Source: Massilia aurea (GTDB lineage: Bacteria > Pseudomonadota > Gammaproteobacteria > Burkholderiales > Burkholderiaceae_D). From it: DNA of 64,000 nucleotides. Numbering within the stretch: the stretch's first letter is position 1; each line of letters begins with the position of its first letter. This document shows positions 16,559 through 25,766 of the stretch, one piece after another. The DNA lies in assembly GCF_024753205.1 (NCBI RefSeq), contig NZ_JANUGZ010000003.1, forward strand, positions 682,001 to 746,000, given 5' to 3'. A program made the position numbers and the translations under genes. A model generated the notes under the pieces. It was given only the letters and a program-made list of their open reading frames with translations, did not search any database and had not been told where the DNA came from.

Positions 16559-18334
16559 TTATGCCTGGACCAGTGGGCCTGGGTTCTTGATGTACTGCTC
16601 ACGGATTGCCTTGGCACACCAGTAGGCCAGCGCGCCGACCATGCCGGTCGGGTTGTAGCCATTGTTCTGCGGGAACGCGTTGGCGCCCGGCGCGAACACG
16701 TTCGGCACATCCCACGACTGCAGATACTTGTTCAGGGCCGACGTCTTCGGGTTGTCGCCCATGATCGCGCCGCCAACCGTGTGCGTGCTCTGGTACTGGT
16801 TGATGTTGTAGTGGCTGCCCGCCTTTTTCGCATCGCCCTTGATGGCCAATGGATTGAGCACCTGGCACATGTCCTGTGCCTTGCCGACCAGGTATTGCGA
16901 CGCGATGATTTCGTTCTCGTGCCAGTCGAACGTCATGCGCAGCAGCGGACGGCCGAAACCATCCTTGTAGTTCGGATCGAGGTCGAGGTAGGCATCGTCG
17001 TACGACATGCAGGAGCCCTGCACTTCGAAGTAGAACGAATGGCGCATCGCTTCCTTGGCGCCCTTCTTCCAGTCGCTGCCCCAGCCCGGTACGCCCGGTG
17101 CGGTCGCGATACCGCGCACGGGACCGCCGCCCGGCTGGCGCGCCCAGATGATGCCGCCGCCGATGAAGCCGGTCTTGGTCGGATCGTTGCGATTGCCGTT
17201 CAGGTCATCGAACGTGGCGCCGCCGCCGCCAATGCCCATGAACTGGTTGGCATGCACGGTTTCGTCGAAGAACAGCGAGACGCGGTTCAGGTTCTGGTAC
17301 GAGTAGTTCTTGCCGACGGTACCGGTCTTGGTGACAGGATCGTAAGCCGGGCCAATGCCCGAGAGTAGCATCAGGTGCACGTTGTAGAGCGAGAACGCGG
17401 CCAGGATGACGATGTCCGCTGGCTGCTCGGTCTCGCGGCCCTGGGCGTCGAGGTAATTCACGCCGGTGGCCATCTTGCCGTCCGGCGTCAGGTTGACCTT
17501 CATGACTTGCGCCATCGTGCGCAGGTCGAACCCCTTGCGGCCACGCAGCACCGGCAGGATGTTCGCGTTCGGGCTTGCCTTCGAGTAATTCAGGCAGCCA
17601 TAGTCGGAGCAGAAGCCGCAGAAGTTACATGGCCCCATCTGGCAACCGTACGGGTTGACATAGGTGCCCGAAGCGTTCGAGGCCGGGATCGGGTATGGGT
17701 GATAACCCATCGCGTTGGCGGCCTTGTAGAAGTATTCGGCGCCCAGGTAGTCCGGGTTGGGCCCGAGCGGGAATTCGCGCGAGCGCGAGCCTTCGTACGG
17801 ATTGCCGCCGGCAACTTGCGCGCCATTGATGATGCCGCCCTTGCCCGAGGTGCCGCACACGTATTCGAAGTGGTCGAAGTGCGGTTCCAGATCTTCATAC
17901 GTGATCGGGAAATCCTGGATCGACATGCCGGCCGGCAGGATCTTCTTGCCGTACTTTTGCTCCATGATGCTGCGGATCTTGAAATCCTCTGGCAGCGCGC
18001 GGAAGTGGCAGCCCGACCAGTGCGAACCGGCGCCGCCGACGCCGGTGCCCGGCTTGAACGAGCCCATGCGGCGCATCGGCACCGCCGACGTCGTGCCGTT
18101 GTGGCGGATGGCGATGGTTTCCTGCGCCAGCGACTGCAGGTACTTGCGGTGCACCGAGCCTTCGAGCTCGTCGATCACGCGCGGGTAGGCGAAGTCGGGC
18201 TGCGTGTCGCGGTCAGGACCGCGCTCGAGCACGACGACGTTCATGCCGGCGTCCGTCAATTCCTTGGCAATGATGGCGCCAACCCAGCCCATGCCAACGA
18301 TCACTGCATCTGTTTTTGGTTTTACGATTGCCAT
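16559..18334 (-). CDS. Gluconate 2-dehydrogenase, FAD (GMC) subunit
   Basis: The 591-residue catalytic subunit is a GMC-family flavoprotein oxidising D-gluconate to 2-ketogluconate in the periplasm. The dinucleotide fold AVIVGMGWVGAIIAKEL is at residues 10-26, and a GTGVGGAGSHWSGC segment near 99-112 is a GMC FAD contact region. Cysteines in CQMGPCNFCGFCSDYGC (about 232-248) form the iron-sulfur-like Cys cluster seen in this enzyme class. Near the C-terminus, HTVGGAIMGDNP carries the catalytic His, with Asn in the final NPTGM. The ATG at 18334 has GGAGAGGA upstream; the longer frame to 18448 overlaps the previous gene. The gamma subunit gene ends two bases upstream. Confidence 0.92.
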   Translation of the reverse strand: MAIVKPKTDAVIVGMGWVGAIIAKELTDAGMNVVVLERGPDRDTQPDFAYPRVIDELEGSVHRKYLQSLAQETIAIRHNGTTSAVPMRRMGSFKPGTGVGGAGSHWSGCHFRALPEDFKIRSIMEQKYGKKILPAGMSIQDFPITYEDLEPHFDHFEYVCGTSGKGGIINGAQVAGGNPYEGSRSREFPLGPNPDYLGAEYFYKAANAMGYHPYPIPASNASGTYVNPYGCQMGPCNFCGFCSDYGCLNYSKASPNANILPVLRGRKGFDLRTMAQVMKVNLTPDGKMATGVNYLDAQGRETEQPADIVILAAFSLYNVHLMLLSGIGPAYDPVTKTGTVGKNYSYQNLNRVSLFFDETVHANQFMGIGGGGATFDDLNGNRNDPTKTGFIGGGIIWARQPGGGPVRGIATAPGVPGWGSDWKKGAKEAMRHSFYFEVQGSCMSYDDAYLDLDPNYKDGFGRPLLRMTFDWHENEIIASQYLVGKAQDMCQVLNPLAIKGDAKKAGSHYNINQYQSTHTVGGAIMGDNPKTSALNKYLQSWDVPNVFAPGANAFPQNNGYNPTGMVGALAYWCAKAIREQYIKNPGPLVQA

Positions 18335-18336
18335 GC

Positions 18337-19062
18337 TTATCCTCTCCGTCCCGCCAGATCGACCGGTCCGAGCGGATACGGTTTGTCGCGAATCTTGACC
18401 CACTCCAGATAATCGCCCCGCATGCCGGGGTAGCCGATCATCTTCCATGCGCCCATGTTTTTGTTGCCGCCGTGGCTCGGGTCGGCAAAGTAGCCGGCGC
18501 GCACTTCGGCGAGGAAATCAGCGAAGAACAGCTTCGACGAAATGTCGGCCAGCTTGATCTTGCCTTCTTCGAGGTCCTTCAACACCGCCTCTTGCATGCG
18601 CAGGTCGAGGTCCGCAAACGCCTTGCCCGAGAAGCTGCTGGCGCAATGCGCGTCGACGGCTTTGATGCCCACGCGGATGATGTCCTTGAGCGCCAGCTTG
18701 CCCTGGTAGCCGAATTCGGACGTCGCTTCGAGGAACGGACCCTGCATGTACCAGATCGCGCCGGCGGCGTACGGGCTCTGCATATGGCGGTCGAGGAATT
18801 CGGGCACGCCCAGTTCGACGGCGCCAGGGCCGTGCTGGTCATGCGGAATCAGGCGATCGACGGCGGCGATGACGAATTTCCATTCGGTCGCGGTGAAGAA
18901 TTTGGGGGTGTAAGCATCTGGCTTGCCTTCGGCCGGCGCTGCGGCCGTTGCGTTGGGCAAGTTCTGCTGGATCGCCGCTGCAGCGCCCGCACCCATCGGC
19001 ACGAACACCAGGGTCTTGATGAGCGTGCGGCGCCGGGAAGGAGATTGCTGGTCATCGGACAT
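18337..19062 (-). CDS. Gluconate 2-dehydrogenase, gamma subunit (Tat-exported)
   Basis: The 241-residue product is the small gluconate dehydrogenase subunit 3, which carries the catalytic subunit through the Tat pathway. SRRRTLIKTLVFVP near the start is a twin-arginine signal, followed by an Ala-rich hydrophobic stretch. TPKFFTATEWKFVIAAVDRLIP is the typical opening of the family's mature domain. I chose the ATG at 19062, which places the twin arginines near residue 10 with GGAGC upstream; the open frame extends to 19143. It is first in the three-gene operon, so the promoter should lie above 19062. Confidence 0.9.
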   Translation of the reverse strand: MSDDQQSPSRRRTLIKTLVFVPMGAGAAAAIQQNLPNATAAAPAEGKPDAYTPKFFTATEWKFVIAAVDRLIPHDQHGPGAVELGVPEFLDRHMQSPYAAGAIWYMQGPFLEATSEFGYQGKLALKDIIRVGIKAVDAHCASSFSGKAFADLDLRMQEAVLKDLEEGKIKLADISSKLFFADFLAEVRAGYFADPSHGGNKNMGAWKMIGYPGMRGDYLEWVKIRDKPYPLGPVDLAGRRG

Positions 19063-19843
19063 AATGTCTTTGCTCCATATTGACGTTGGATATATATGCA
19101 TCAGGCATCTCGCATGATAACAATGCTGAACTTGATACGCCATTGAAAATCCCGGCAGGGGAATTGGTGCGATCCATTATGTGTTTGTTGATTGACGCCG
19201 ATTTGGGGTAATACGACCGTGCTAATTGCCGCATAGGGAAACCAGCGCCAGAACCACTCATATATTTACAAATGAAACATTCGAATATTCAGAAATTTCA
19301 AGAGTTTTAATGTAGAGGTGGAATGCGCACCTATACAACGACAGCACCGTACTAAGTAATTGCTGCACGGATACACTGAAATCCTCGTCAATACAAATGT
19401 GTCGTTGTGGACGCAGTCTGAAATGATGGGAGGAAAAGTACAGGGGTAGATGACACCGCGATAGGCGCGTGGGGAGGACGAGCGCCACTGCTTCAGGCTG
19501 CTGCCGGCATATCGACATGGGTTCAGCATGTGACAAGAAAAAACTTCACACGTTGCATAAATGAAACACTGTAACAGTCGTCTTCAATCCCTGAAAATAC
19601 CTGCTCATCCAAGTTTTAGTGACCACATCCGATGGAAAATAATTCGTAATAATATCAAGCTAATAATGTTTTACAGCGTCTGCGCAGTGATCATTGGCTG
19701 GAGATGTAATGACAAACCCATGCATATTTTTAATGCTCGCATCACCCAATATGATGAAGGCAAATACATTACCGATATGGCATCACGCTGGCATTGAATT
19801 CGCATGGTAATTGGCAGTGGCGCAGTTAATTCAGGCAGTGCAT
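19063..19843. other. AT-rich gap without a recognisable gene
   Basis: This 780-bp stretch between the gluconate dehydrogenase operon and the MBL-fold gene has only short open frames (the longest about 90 codons) with no family resemblance and scattered stops. It should hold the operon promoter near its left end. GC content falls below that of the flanking genes. No terminal repeats or IS ends were seen. Confidence 0.6.
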
Positions 19844-21187
19844 TCACGACAATTGTGTACGTATTGCACGCCATGCCCAAACCAATGTCGCACGCAGCAG
19901 CGCAGCGCCAATATTCCATGGTCGTTGCCGCTCCAGCACACGCTGGCATACGCGCTGGGGCAAGAAGAAACGCCTGAACATCGGCATACCTTGCGCACGC
20001 ATGCCCTGGAAGCAACCGCCCGCAACCGTCGTGTCGAACCCGTCCCCGGCGCGCAGCAGGTACAACGCCGTGCCCGAACACATCGCGATATCGGCGCGGG
20101 CATCGCTCGCCAGTGGGCGCAGGCCGTGCCTGTACGACAGCACGATCGTCCGGTGCAGGTCGGGCAGCGCGATGTGCAGCGGACACAGAATGCCAAGCAA
20201 TTCCAGCATCCTGGGCAGGCCGTGCAGATGCACACCGACGCGGTCGCGATAAATGCCGAACGCCTCCTTCAGCTCGGCCAGCGTGGCTTGGGTAGGACGC
20301 GGCAACGGCGCAGGTTGCTCTCGCCAGCGCGCCATCCAGTACGCCAGCGCTTCGGCGTGCTGCGCGCACAAGGCGGCCGGCGTCGCAGAGGCCAACTCGA
20401 CCTGCGCACCGGGCCGCATGAATCGGACAACGCCACGCAGTGCGGCCAGCGCTGGCGCATCAAGCACGTCCAGTGGCGTGGGACGGCCGTGATTGCGCCA
20501 CGTGTTGTCGATGCGGCTGAAGTGCGCGAACGAGGCGACCGGCACGACCAGCCGTGGCCGGAAAACGTCGATCTGGCACGCCATGCGCCCGACGCCACGT
20601 TCGGTCGCTGCTTCGCCGGGCGTCGCATGGGCAGCAAAGCTGGTCAGCAGCAGATCGATACGCACCTGCCCCGCGCGCAGTTGCACAGCCGCGCGACGGC
20701 ACGCGGCGGCAGTGGCCAGCGCCCGTTCGCCCAGGTGCAGCAGCGTGTGCTGCCCGCACGCGATCAGGCAATAGGACTCGCCCTCGTCGCTGGCATGGGC
20801 CGTCAGGCGCAGGCCGGGGGCCAGCGCGCGCGGCGCGCCGGCGCGGAACGTGGCGATGGGCAGGCGGTGACGCCGCAGTTCGTCCGCCAGGCGCCAGTCG
20901 CCCTCGCGGCACAGGAAGGTGGCGATGCCGCGAAATTCGGCGCGAAAACGCTGCACGAAGGAGTGCGACAGGTGCTCGGGCCGGCTACTCGAGCACCAGA
21001 TAAACACCGGCAAACTGCTTGCGTTAAGTTCGTCGATCACGTGCGCGTTGCGGGTAGCATCGTCCAGCAGGCGGCAGGCATTGTTGTGCACGGTGCCTTC
21101 GAGCCATGGGTCGACCAGCAACAGCGCACCGTCAGTGTGCAACAACCAGCTGGCGTGGTTCAGGAATGTGAAGGTCGGAGTTTGCAT
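19844..21187 (-). CDS. MBL-fold-like protein with degenerate metal motif
   Basis: A 447-residue cytoplasmic protein whose start FTFLNHASWLLHTDGALLLVDPWLEGT matches UlaG/CMP-sialate-hydroxylase-like metallo-beta-lactamase-fold proteins. In relatives the next motif is SHxHxDH; here positions 66-76 read SSSRPEHLSHS, which loses the first two metal histidines. The C-terminal half (about 270-447) is a helical extension typical of this larger subgroup. The ATG at 21187 begins just before the first strand. The gene is divergent from pilD and closes the island. Hydrolase activity is doubtful; it may be a structural or inactive homologue. Confidence 0.6.
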   Translation of the reverse strand: MQTPTFTFLNHASWLLHTDGALLLVDPWLEGTVHNNACRLLDDATRNAHVIDELNASSLPVFIWCSSSRPEHLSHSFVQRFRAEFRGIATFLCREGDWRLADELRRHRLPIATFRAGAPRALAPGLRLTAHASDEGESYCLIACGQHTLLHLGERALATAAACRRAAVQLRAGQVRIDLLLTSFAAHATPGEAATERGVGRMACQIDVFRPRLVVPVASFAHFSRIDNTWRNHGRPTPLDVLDAPALAALRGVVRFMRPGAQVELASATPAALCAQHAEALAYWMARWREQPAPLPRPTQATLAELKEAFGIYRDRVGVHLHGLPRMLELLGILCPLHIALPDLHRTIVLSYRHGLRPLASDARADIAMCSGTALYLLRAGDGFDTTVAGGCFQGMRAQGMPMFRRFFLPQRVCQRVLERQRPWNIGAALLRATLVWAWRAIRTQLS

Positions 21188-21382
21188 GGGCTTAATCGCA
21201 CGGGACGTCGATACGATCGAGTCTGGTGCGTGGCCGCGCATCGCGCGTGAGGCGTCGCAATCGTGCGCGGGAACCGGCAAAGCGCTTCGCCAAATGGGGG
21301 AAACGCCCTACAATAAGGTTGTTCTACAGAATCTCCGTGCAGCTTGCCCGTACTGCATGCCACCCGACCCGAAACGACCGAC

Positions 21383-22252
21383 ATGCCCCTGGAATCCCTT
21401 TTGTTCGCGCTCCCTGCGCAGCTTGCACCCACGCTGGTGGCGGCCCTGCTGGGCCTGTTGGTCGGCAGCTTCCTGAACGTCGTCATCTACCGCATCCCGA
21501 AGATGATGCAGCGCGAGTCCGACAATTATGTTGCGCAAGAAAGTGGCCAGCCGCCACCGCACACGGACCGCTTCAACCTGACGGTGCCCCGCTCTGCCTG
21601 CCCGTGCTGCGGGCACCGGATCACGGCGATGGAAAACATCCCGGTCATCAGCTACCTGGTCCTGGGCGGCAAGTGCCGCAAGTGCAAGACGCCGATCTCG
21701 CCGCGCTATCCGGCCGTCGAACTGTTCACCGCGATCGTGTCTGGCCTGCTGGTCTGGACCTTCGGCAGCGGCGCGATGGGCATGGCCAGCCTGGTGTTCG
21801 CGTGGCTGCTGATCGCGATGACCTTCATCGACTACGACACGCAGCTGCTGCCGGACGACCTGACCTATCCGCTGCTGTGGGCCGGTCTGCTCATCAACTT
21901 GAACGGCACCTTCGTGCCGCTGCAGGATGCCGTCATCGGCGCCGCCGCCGGTTACCTCGTGCTGTGGTCCGTGTATTGGCTGTTCAAGCTTGCTACCGGC
22001 AAGGAAGGCATGGGCTACGGCGACTTCAAGCTGCTCGCCGGCCTGGGCGCGTGGCTCGGCTGGACCGCGCTGCCGACCATCATCCTGCTGTCGTCGGTCG
22101 TCGGCGCCATCGTCGGCATCAGTCTGATCGTGTTCGCCAAGCGCGCGCGCGACAAGGCGATTCCGTTCGGCCCCTATCTGGCAGCGGCGGGCCTGCTGAC
22201 GATGCTGTACGGCGCGCAGCTGGGCGGCTTCACGGCGGGTCTGTTCGGATGA
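21383..22252 (+). CDS. pilD: Prepilin peptidase / N-methyltransferase PilD
   Basis: The 289-residue inner-membrane aspartyl protease cuts and N-methylates type IV prepilins and pseudopilins. The cytoplasmic loop has the tetracysteine zinc motif CPCC and CRKC (about 72-98), and the two catalytic Asp occur in [14 protein letters not shown] and [12 protein letters not shown]. Length is usual. The ATG at 21383 directly precedes [12 protein letters not shown]; the frame extends upstream to 21344. It overlaps coaE by four bases. In relatives it normally follows pilC, so its separation here defines the island. Confidence 0.95.
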   Translation: MPLESLLFALPAQLAPTLVAALLGLLVGSFLNVVIYRIPKMMQRESDNYVAQESGQPPPHTDRFNLTVPRSACPCCGHRITAMENIPVISYLVLGGKCRKCKTPISPRYPAVELFTAIVSGLLVWTFGSGAMGMASLVFAWLLIAMTFIDYDTQLLPDDLTYPLLWAGLLINLNGTFVPLQDAVIGAAAGYLVLWSVYWLFKLATGKEGMGYGDFKLLAGLGAWLGWTALPTIILLSSVVGAIVGISLIVFAKRARDKAIPFGPYLAAAGLLTMLYGAQLGGFTAGLFG

Positions 22253-22854
22253 TGCCGGCGTTTTCGGTAGGACTGACCGGGGGCATTGGTTGCGGCAAGA
22301 GCACGGTCGCCGACCTGTTTGCCGCGCTGGGCGCGACAATCGTCGACACCGACGTCATCGCCCATGCGCTGACCGCACCGCAGGGCGCAGCGATGCCGGC
22401 CATCGTGGCCGAGTTCGGGCCCGACTTCGCGCAGCCAGACGGCGCGCTCGACCGCGCCCGAATGCGCACCCTCGTGTTTTCGGATGCCACTGCCCGCGCG
22501 CGGCTGGAAGCCATCCTGCACCCGCGCATCCGCGCTGCGACCGAGGCGGCCGGTCAGGCAGCCACGGGCGCTTATGTCATCTATGTCGTGCCACTCCTGA
22601 TCGAATCGGGCAGCTGGCGCGAACGCGTCACGCGCGTGCTGGCCATCGACTGCAGCGAAGACACGCAGGTGGCGCGCGTCATGCGCCGCAGCCACCTCTC
22701 CGCCGACGAGGTGCGCGCGATCATGGCGACCCAGGTCACGCGCGCCCGGCGCCTGGCCGAAGCCGACGATGTCGTCGACAACGACGCCGGCCTGGAGGCC
22801 CTGCGGACGCAGGTGCAGGCATTGCATGAACGGTATCTCGCGTTAAGTCTGTAA
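22249..22854 (+). CDS. coaE: Dephospho-CoA kinase
   Basis: A 201-residue enzyme for the last step of CoA synthesis, ATP-dependent phosphorylation of dephospho-CoA. The P-loop GGIGCGKST (11-19) is followed by [11 protein letters not shown] and, later, [13 protein letters not shown], all family hallmarks. Start is ATGATG, the first ATG overlapping the pilD stop; either Met is possible. The pilD-coaE-zapD-yacG order is standard in this group. Confidence 0.95.
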   Translation: MMPAFSVGLTGGIGCGKSTVADLFAALGATIVDTDVIAHALTAPQGAAMPAIVAEFGPDFAQPDGALDRARMRTLVFSDATARARLEAILHPRIRAATEAAGQAATGAYVIYVVPLLIESGSWRERVTRVLAIDCSEDTQVARVMRRSHLSADEVRAIMATQVTRARRLAEADDVVDNDAGLEALRTQVQALHERYLALSL

Positions 22855-22941
22855 CAATAGTGATGCAGGGTTTGTAATTTCGGCCCGCATGGTTCAGAAT
22901 CACGCAGTTGCCTTCCAGCCTACATTCAGAGGAATGTCATT

Positions 22942-23697
22942 TTGATCGTCTACGAATACCCTTTCAACGAGCGGATTCGCACGTTGTTGCGGCTGGAAGA
23001 CCTGTACGAAAAATTCAAGTTCTTCGTGCATCAGGAACACCCGATGCAGCACCATGTCGCGCTCGCGACGATCTTCGACATGCTGGAAGTGGCCGGCCGC
23101 GCCGATCTGAAATCCGACCTGCTGCAGGAGCTCGAGCGCCAGAAGCAATCGCTGCTGGCCTACCGCAGCAATCCGGCCGTCGTCGCCGAAACCCTCGACG
23201 CCGTGCTGGCCGAACTCGATGCTGCCAGCAGCGCCTTGGTCGCGAGCCAGGGCAAGACCGGCCAGAACGTGCGCGAGAACGAGTGGCTCATGAGCATCCG
23301 CGGCCGCACGATCATCCCGGGCGGCGCCTGCGAGTTCGACCTGCCGTCGTACTTCGCCTGGCAGAAGCGCCCGTTCGACAAGCGTTTTGACGACATCATG
23401 GGCTGGTTCGGCCCGCTCTCGCCGCTGCTCGAAGCACTGTCGCTGGTCCTGCGCCTGCTGCGCAATTCAGGCGCGTCAGTCAAGATGTTCGCCGCCGCCG
23501 GCAGCTACCAGCAGATGTTGCAGGGCAAAATCTACCAGATGCTGCGCCTGACGCTCGACGAAACGACCGGCGCGATCCCCGAGATCTCGGCCAACAAGTA
23601 CATGCTGTGGGTGCGCTTCACCAGCCAGGACGGCGATTGCAAGCCCAAGCCGCTCGAAGCCGATGTGCCGTTCGACCTGACGCTCTGTAATTTTTAA
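22942..23697 (+). CDS. zapD: Cell division protein ZapD
   Basis: The 251-residue protein bundles FtsZ filaments through the FtsZ C-terminal peptide. It opens IVYEYPFNERIRTLLRLE, the conserved ZapD start, and has the conserved PFDKRFDDIM and LWVRF segments. The start codon is TTG at 22942, with AGAGGA eight bases upstream; no ATG fits the family start. It lies 87 bases after coaE and just before yacG. Confidence 0.94.
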   Translation: MIVYEYPFNERIRTLLRLEDLYEKFKFFVHQEHPMQHHVALATIFDMLEVAGRADLKSDLLQELERQKQSLLAYRSNPAVVAETLDAVLAELDAASSALVASQGKTGQNVRENEWLMSIRGRTIIPGGACEFDLPSYFAWQKRPFDKRFDDIMGWFGPLSPLLEALSLVLRLLRNSGASVKMFAAAGSYQQMLQGKIYQMLRLTLDETTGAIPEISANKYMLWVRFTSQDGDCKPKPLEADVPFDLTLCNF

Positions 23698-23712
23698 CCG
23701 ATTGACCGTACG

Positions 23713-23913
23713 ATGACCGTTGTCTCCTGCCCTACCTGCAGCAAGAAAGTCGAATGGATCGAGGCGAACAAGTATCGCCCGTTCTGCTCCGAGCGTTGCA
23801 AGCAAATCGACCTGGGCGCCTGGGCCGAAGAAAAATTCGTGATCCCTGGCGCCGTACCGGCCGACCCGCTCGATCCGTTCGACGAACCACCACCACCGCC
23901 ACCACAGCGCTGA
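23713..23913 (+). CDS. yacG: DNA gyrase inhibitor YacG (zinc protein)
   Basis: A 66-residue zinc-ribbon protein with CPTC (8-11) and CSERC (24-28) holding one zinc, followed by an acidic, proline-rich tail ending in PPPPPPQR. In E. coli YacG binds GyrB and inhibits gyrase. It lies 15 bases after zapD, as usual in this order. Confidence 0.93.
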   Translation: MTVVSCPTCSKKVEWIEANKYRPFCSERCKQIDLGAWAEEKFVIPGAVPADPLDPFDEPPPPPPQR

Positions 23914-23914
23914 C

Positions 23915-24370
23915 ATGGGTCGCGCGCCGCATTCCGCCGGCACGCGCCTGGCACTGTGGGCGATTCGCCTGTACCAGCGCCACCTCTCCCCCCTCAAGGG
24001 TTTTTCCTGCGCCTGGCGCGCCACCACTGGCCGCGCCAGCTGCTCGGGCCATGCCTACCGCGTCATTGCGCGCCATGGCTTGAGGCTGGGGTTGCCGCTC
24101 CTGCGGCGCCAGTTGCGGCGTTGTGGCGCTGCGCACGACCGCGCGCTGGCTGAACGTGTGGTTGCGGCGCCCAATCCTGTCCTGCATTACCAGCGTGGGG
24201 AGTGCGACCTGTTGCCGTGCGATTGCTGCAGCAGGCCGCTGGGCAATGCTCTGGCGAGCCTGGGTTGCCAGGCAGCGGGGGAATGCGCGTGCGACAAGGT
24301 CGACCGCTGGCTCACGCGCTGGCTGCGCGGCTGGGGCGACGCGCGCAAGAAGTCACGGCAGCAGCGCTGA
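23915..24370 (+). CDS. YidD-like membrane insertion efficiency factor with Cys-rich tail
   Basis: The 151-residue product contains a YidD core: AIRLYQRHLSPLKGFSC, then RASCSGHAYRVIARHGLRLG and a final RRC. YidD assists membrane protein insertion and normally lies beside rnpA-yidC. This one belongs to the branch where CRFxPTCS is replaced by a longer CAW...TGRASCS loop. About 70 extra residues follow with CDLLPCDCC and CQAAGECACD, possibly a metal site. The start is one base after the yacG stop, so it should be translated with it. Confidence 0.75.
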   Translation: MGRAPHSAGTRLALWAIRLYQRHLSPLKGFSCAWRATTGRASCSGHAYRVIARHGLRLGLPLLRRQLRRCGAAHDRALAERVVAAPNPVLHYQRGECDLLPCDCCSRPLGNALASLGCQAAGECACDKVDRWLTRWLRGWGDARKKSRQQR

Positions 24371-24459
24371 TCTGCCATCCTGACGCCGTCGCGGAACGAC
24401 ACACCCAGGCCCCACGCCAGTTGAAGTCGGCGCTGGCGAGGTGCCTGCGCTACCGAACT

Positions 24460-24879
24460 TTACGTTATGCGATCCGGAAAACGGACACGGTCGAGCCATT
24501 CGAGCAGCGGGATGGTGGCCGGCAGCAGCGGGCTGACGCCATACGAACCCTGCCAGGCAAACGCCTGCCCTTCCAGGCTTTGCGGTTCACCAAGCCACTC
24601 GCGGCAGATGTAGAAATAGAGGCGCACGTGCGCGTGCTCGTAGACGTGTTCGACGCAGCACCAGGCCTCCCCGCTTATGACCTGGACCCCGAGTTCTTCC
24701 ATGAACTCGCGCTGCAGCGCCGCGAAGATATCTTCGCCCGCTTCGACTTTCCCGCCCGGGAATTCCCAGTAGCCGGCATACGGCTTGCCCTCCGGGCGCT
24801 GGCCGAGCAGCACGTCACCATCCGGGCGCATCAGCACGCCGACGGCGACATCGACGGGTTTAATGTTCACATCACTCAT
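24460..24879 (-). CDS. mutT: Nudix hydrolase, MutT-like
   Basis: A 139-residue Nudix enzyme with an intact Nudix box, GGKVEAGEDIFAALQREF then MEELGV (about 42-65), expected to hydrolyse 8-oxo-dGTP and remove it from the nucleotide pool. YWEFPGGK just before the box is typical of MutT. The ATG at 24879 overlaps the stop of the upstream ATPase gene (ATGA), so argJ, the ATPase and mutT form an operon. Nudix substrates are hard to tell from sequence, so MutT is the likely but not proven name. Confidence 0.88.
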   Translation of the reverse strand: MSDVNIKPVDVAVGVLMRPDGDVLLGQRPEGKPYAGYWEFPGGKVEAGEDIFAALQREFMEELGVQVISGEAWCCVEHVYEHAHVRLYFYICREWLGEPQSLEGQAFAWQGSYGVSPLLPATIPLLEWLDRVRFPDRIT

Positions 24880-25766
24880 GCGGCTTGATCCGGCAACTTG
24901 CCTGCGTAGTCCTTCGCGAACTGCCAGGCCACACGGCCCGAGCGCGAGCCGCGCTGCAAGGCCCATTGCAGCGCTTCGGGGCGCGCCGCCGCGATCTGCT
25001 CCGGCGTGCAGCCGAAGCTCGCCAGCCAGTGGCCGGCGATCGCGAGGTAGTCGTCCTGGCGGAACGGGTAGAACGACAGCCACAAACCAAAACGCTCGGA
25101 CAGCGAAATCTTCTCTTCGACCGTTTCGCCCGGATGCAGGTCGCCATCCGCGCCATGCTGGTAACTCGCGTTGTCCGACATTTTTTCGGGCATCAGGTGA
25201 CGCCGGTTCGACGTCGCGTAGATCAGCACATTATCGGACTGCGCCGAGATGCTGCCATCGAGCGCAACCTTCAGGGCCTTGTAGCCGGCCTCGCCCTCTT
25301 CGAACGACAGGTCGTCGCAAAAGATCACGAAGCGCTCGGGCCGGCCGGCGACCAGATCGACGATGTCAGGCAGATCGGCCAGGTCGGCCTTGTCGACTTC
25401 GATCAGGCGCAGGCCCTGGTCGGCGTAGCCGTTCAGGCAGGCCTTAATCAGCGACGATTTGCCGGTGCCGCGCGCGCCGGTGAGCAGCACGTTGTTGGCC
25501 GGACGGCGCGCGACGAACTGGCGCGTGTTCTGCTCGATCTGGCGCTTTTGCGTGGCCACGTGGTGCAGGTCGTCCAGGTTGATGGTCGACGCGTGCAGCA
25601 CCGGCTGCAGATAGTTGCCGGCGCCGTTCGCGCGGCGGCGCCAGCGGAACGCCGTGCTGCGCTTCCAGTCCGGCTCGCGGGCATGCGCGGCCGGCAGCAC
25701 CGCCTCGAGGCGCTCGAGCAGCCCTTCGGCGCGGCGCAGGAACTGATCCAGTGGCGACGTCACCAT
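24876..25766 (-). CDS. DUF815 family AAA-type ATPase
   Basis: A 296-residue P-loop ATPase with Walker A GARGTGKSS (97-105), Walker B FVIFCDDLSFEEGE (about 145-158) and a sensor region VLIYATSNRRHL, all characteristic of DUF815. The FGLWLSFYPFRQDDYL segment is also conserved in the family. The biological role is not established. It overlaps argJ by one base at its start and mutT by four at its end. Confidence 0.93.
   Translation of the reverse strand: MVTSPLDQFLRRAEGLLERLEAVLPAAHAREPDWKRSTAFRWRRRANGAGNYLQPVLHASTINLDDLHHVATQKRQIEQNTRQFVARRPANNVLLTGARGTGKSSLIKACLNGYADQGLRLIEVDKADLADLPDIVDLVAGRPERFVIFCDDLSFEEGEAGYKALKVALDGSISAQSDNVLIYATSNRRHLMPEKMSDNASYQHGADGDLHPGETVEEKISLSERFGLWLSFYPFRQDDYLAIAGHWLASFGCTPEQIAAARPEALQWALQRGSRSGRVAWQFAKDYAGKLPDQAA

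Noticed and set aside
15113-17368. 751-codon plus-strand frame opposite the gluconate dehydrogenase genes
   Set aside because: Same shadow composition, and it runs across two well-supported minus-strand genes and the gap between them.
19561-19797. 78-codon plus-strand frame in the AT-rich gap
   Set aside because: No recognised motif, no good ribosome site and no neighbours on the same strand.
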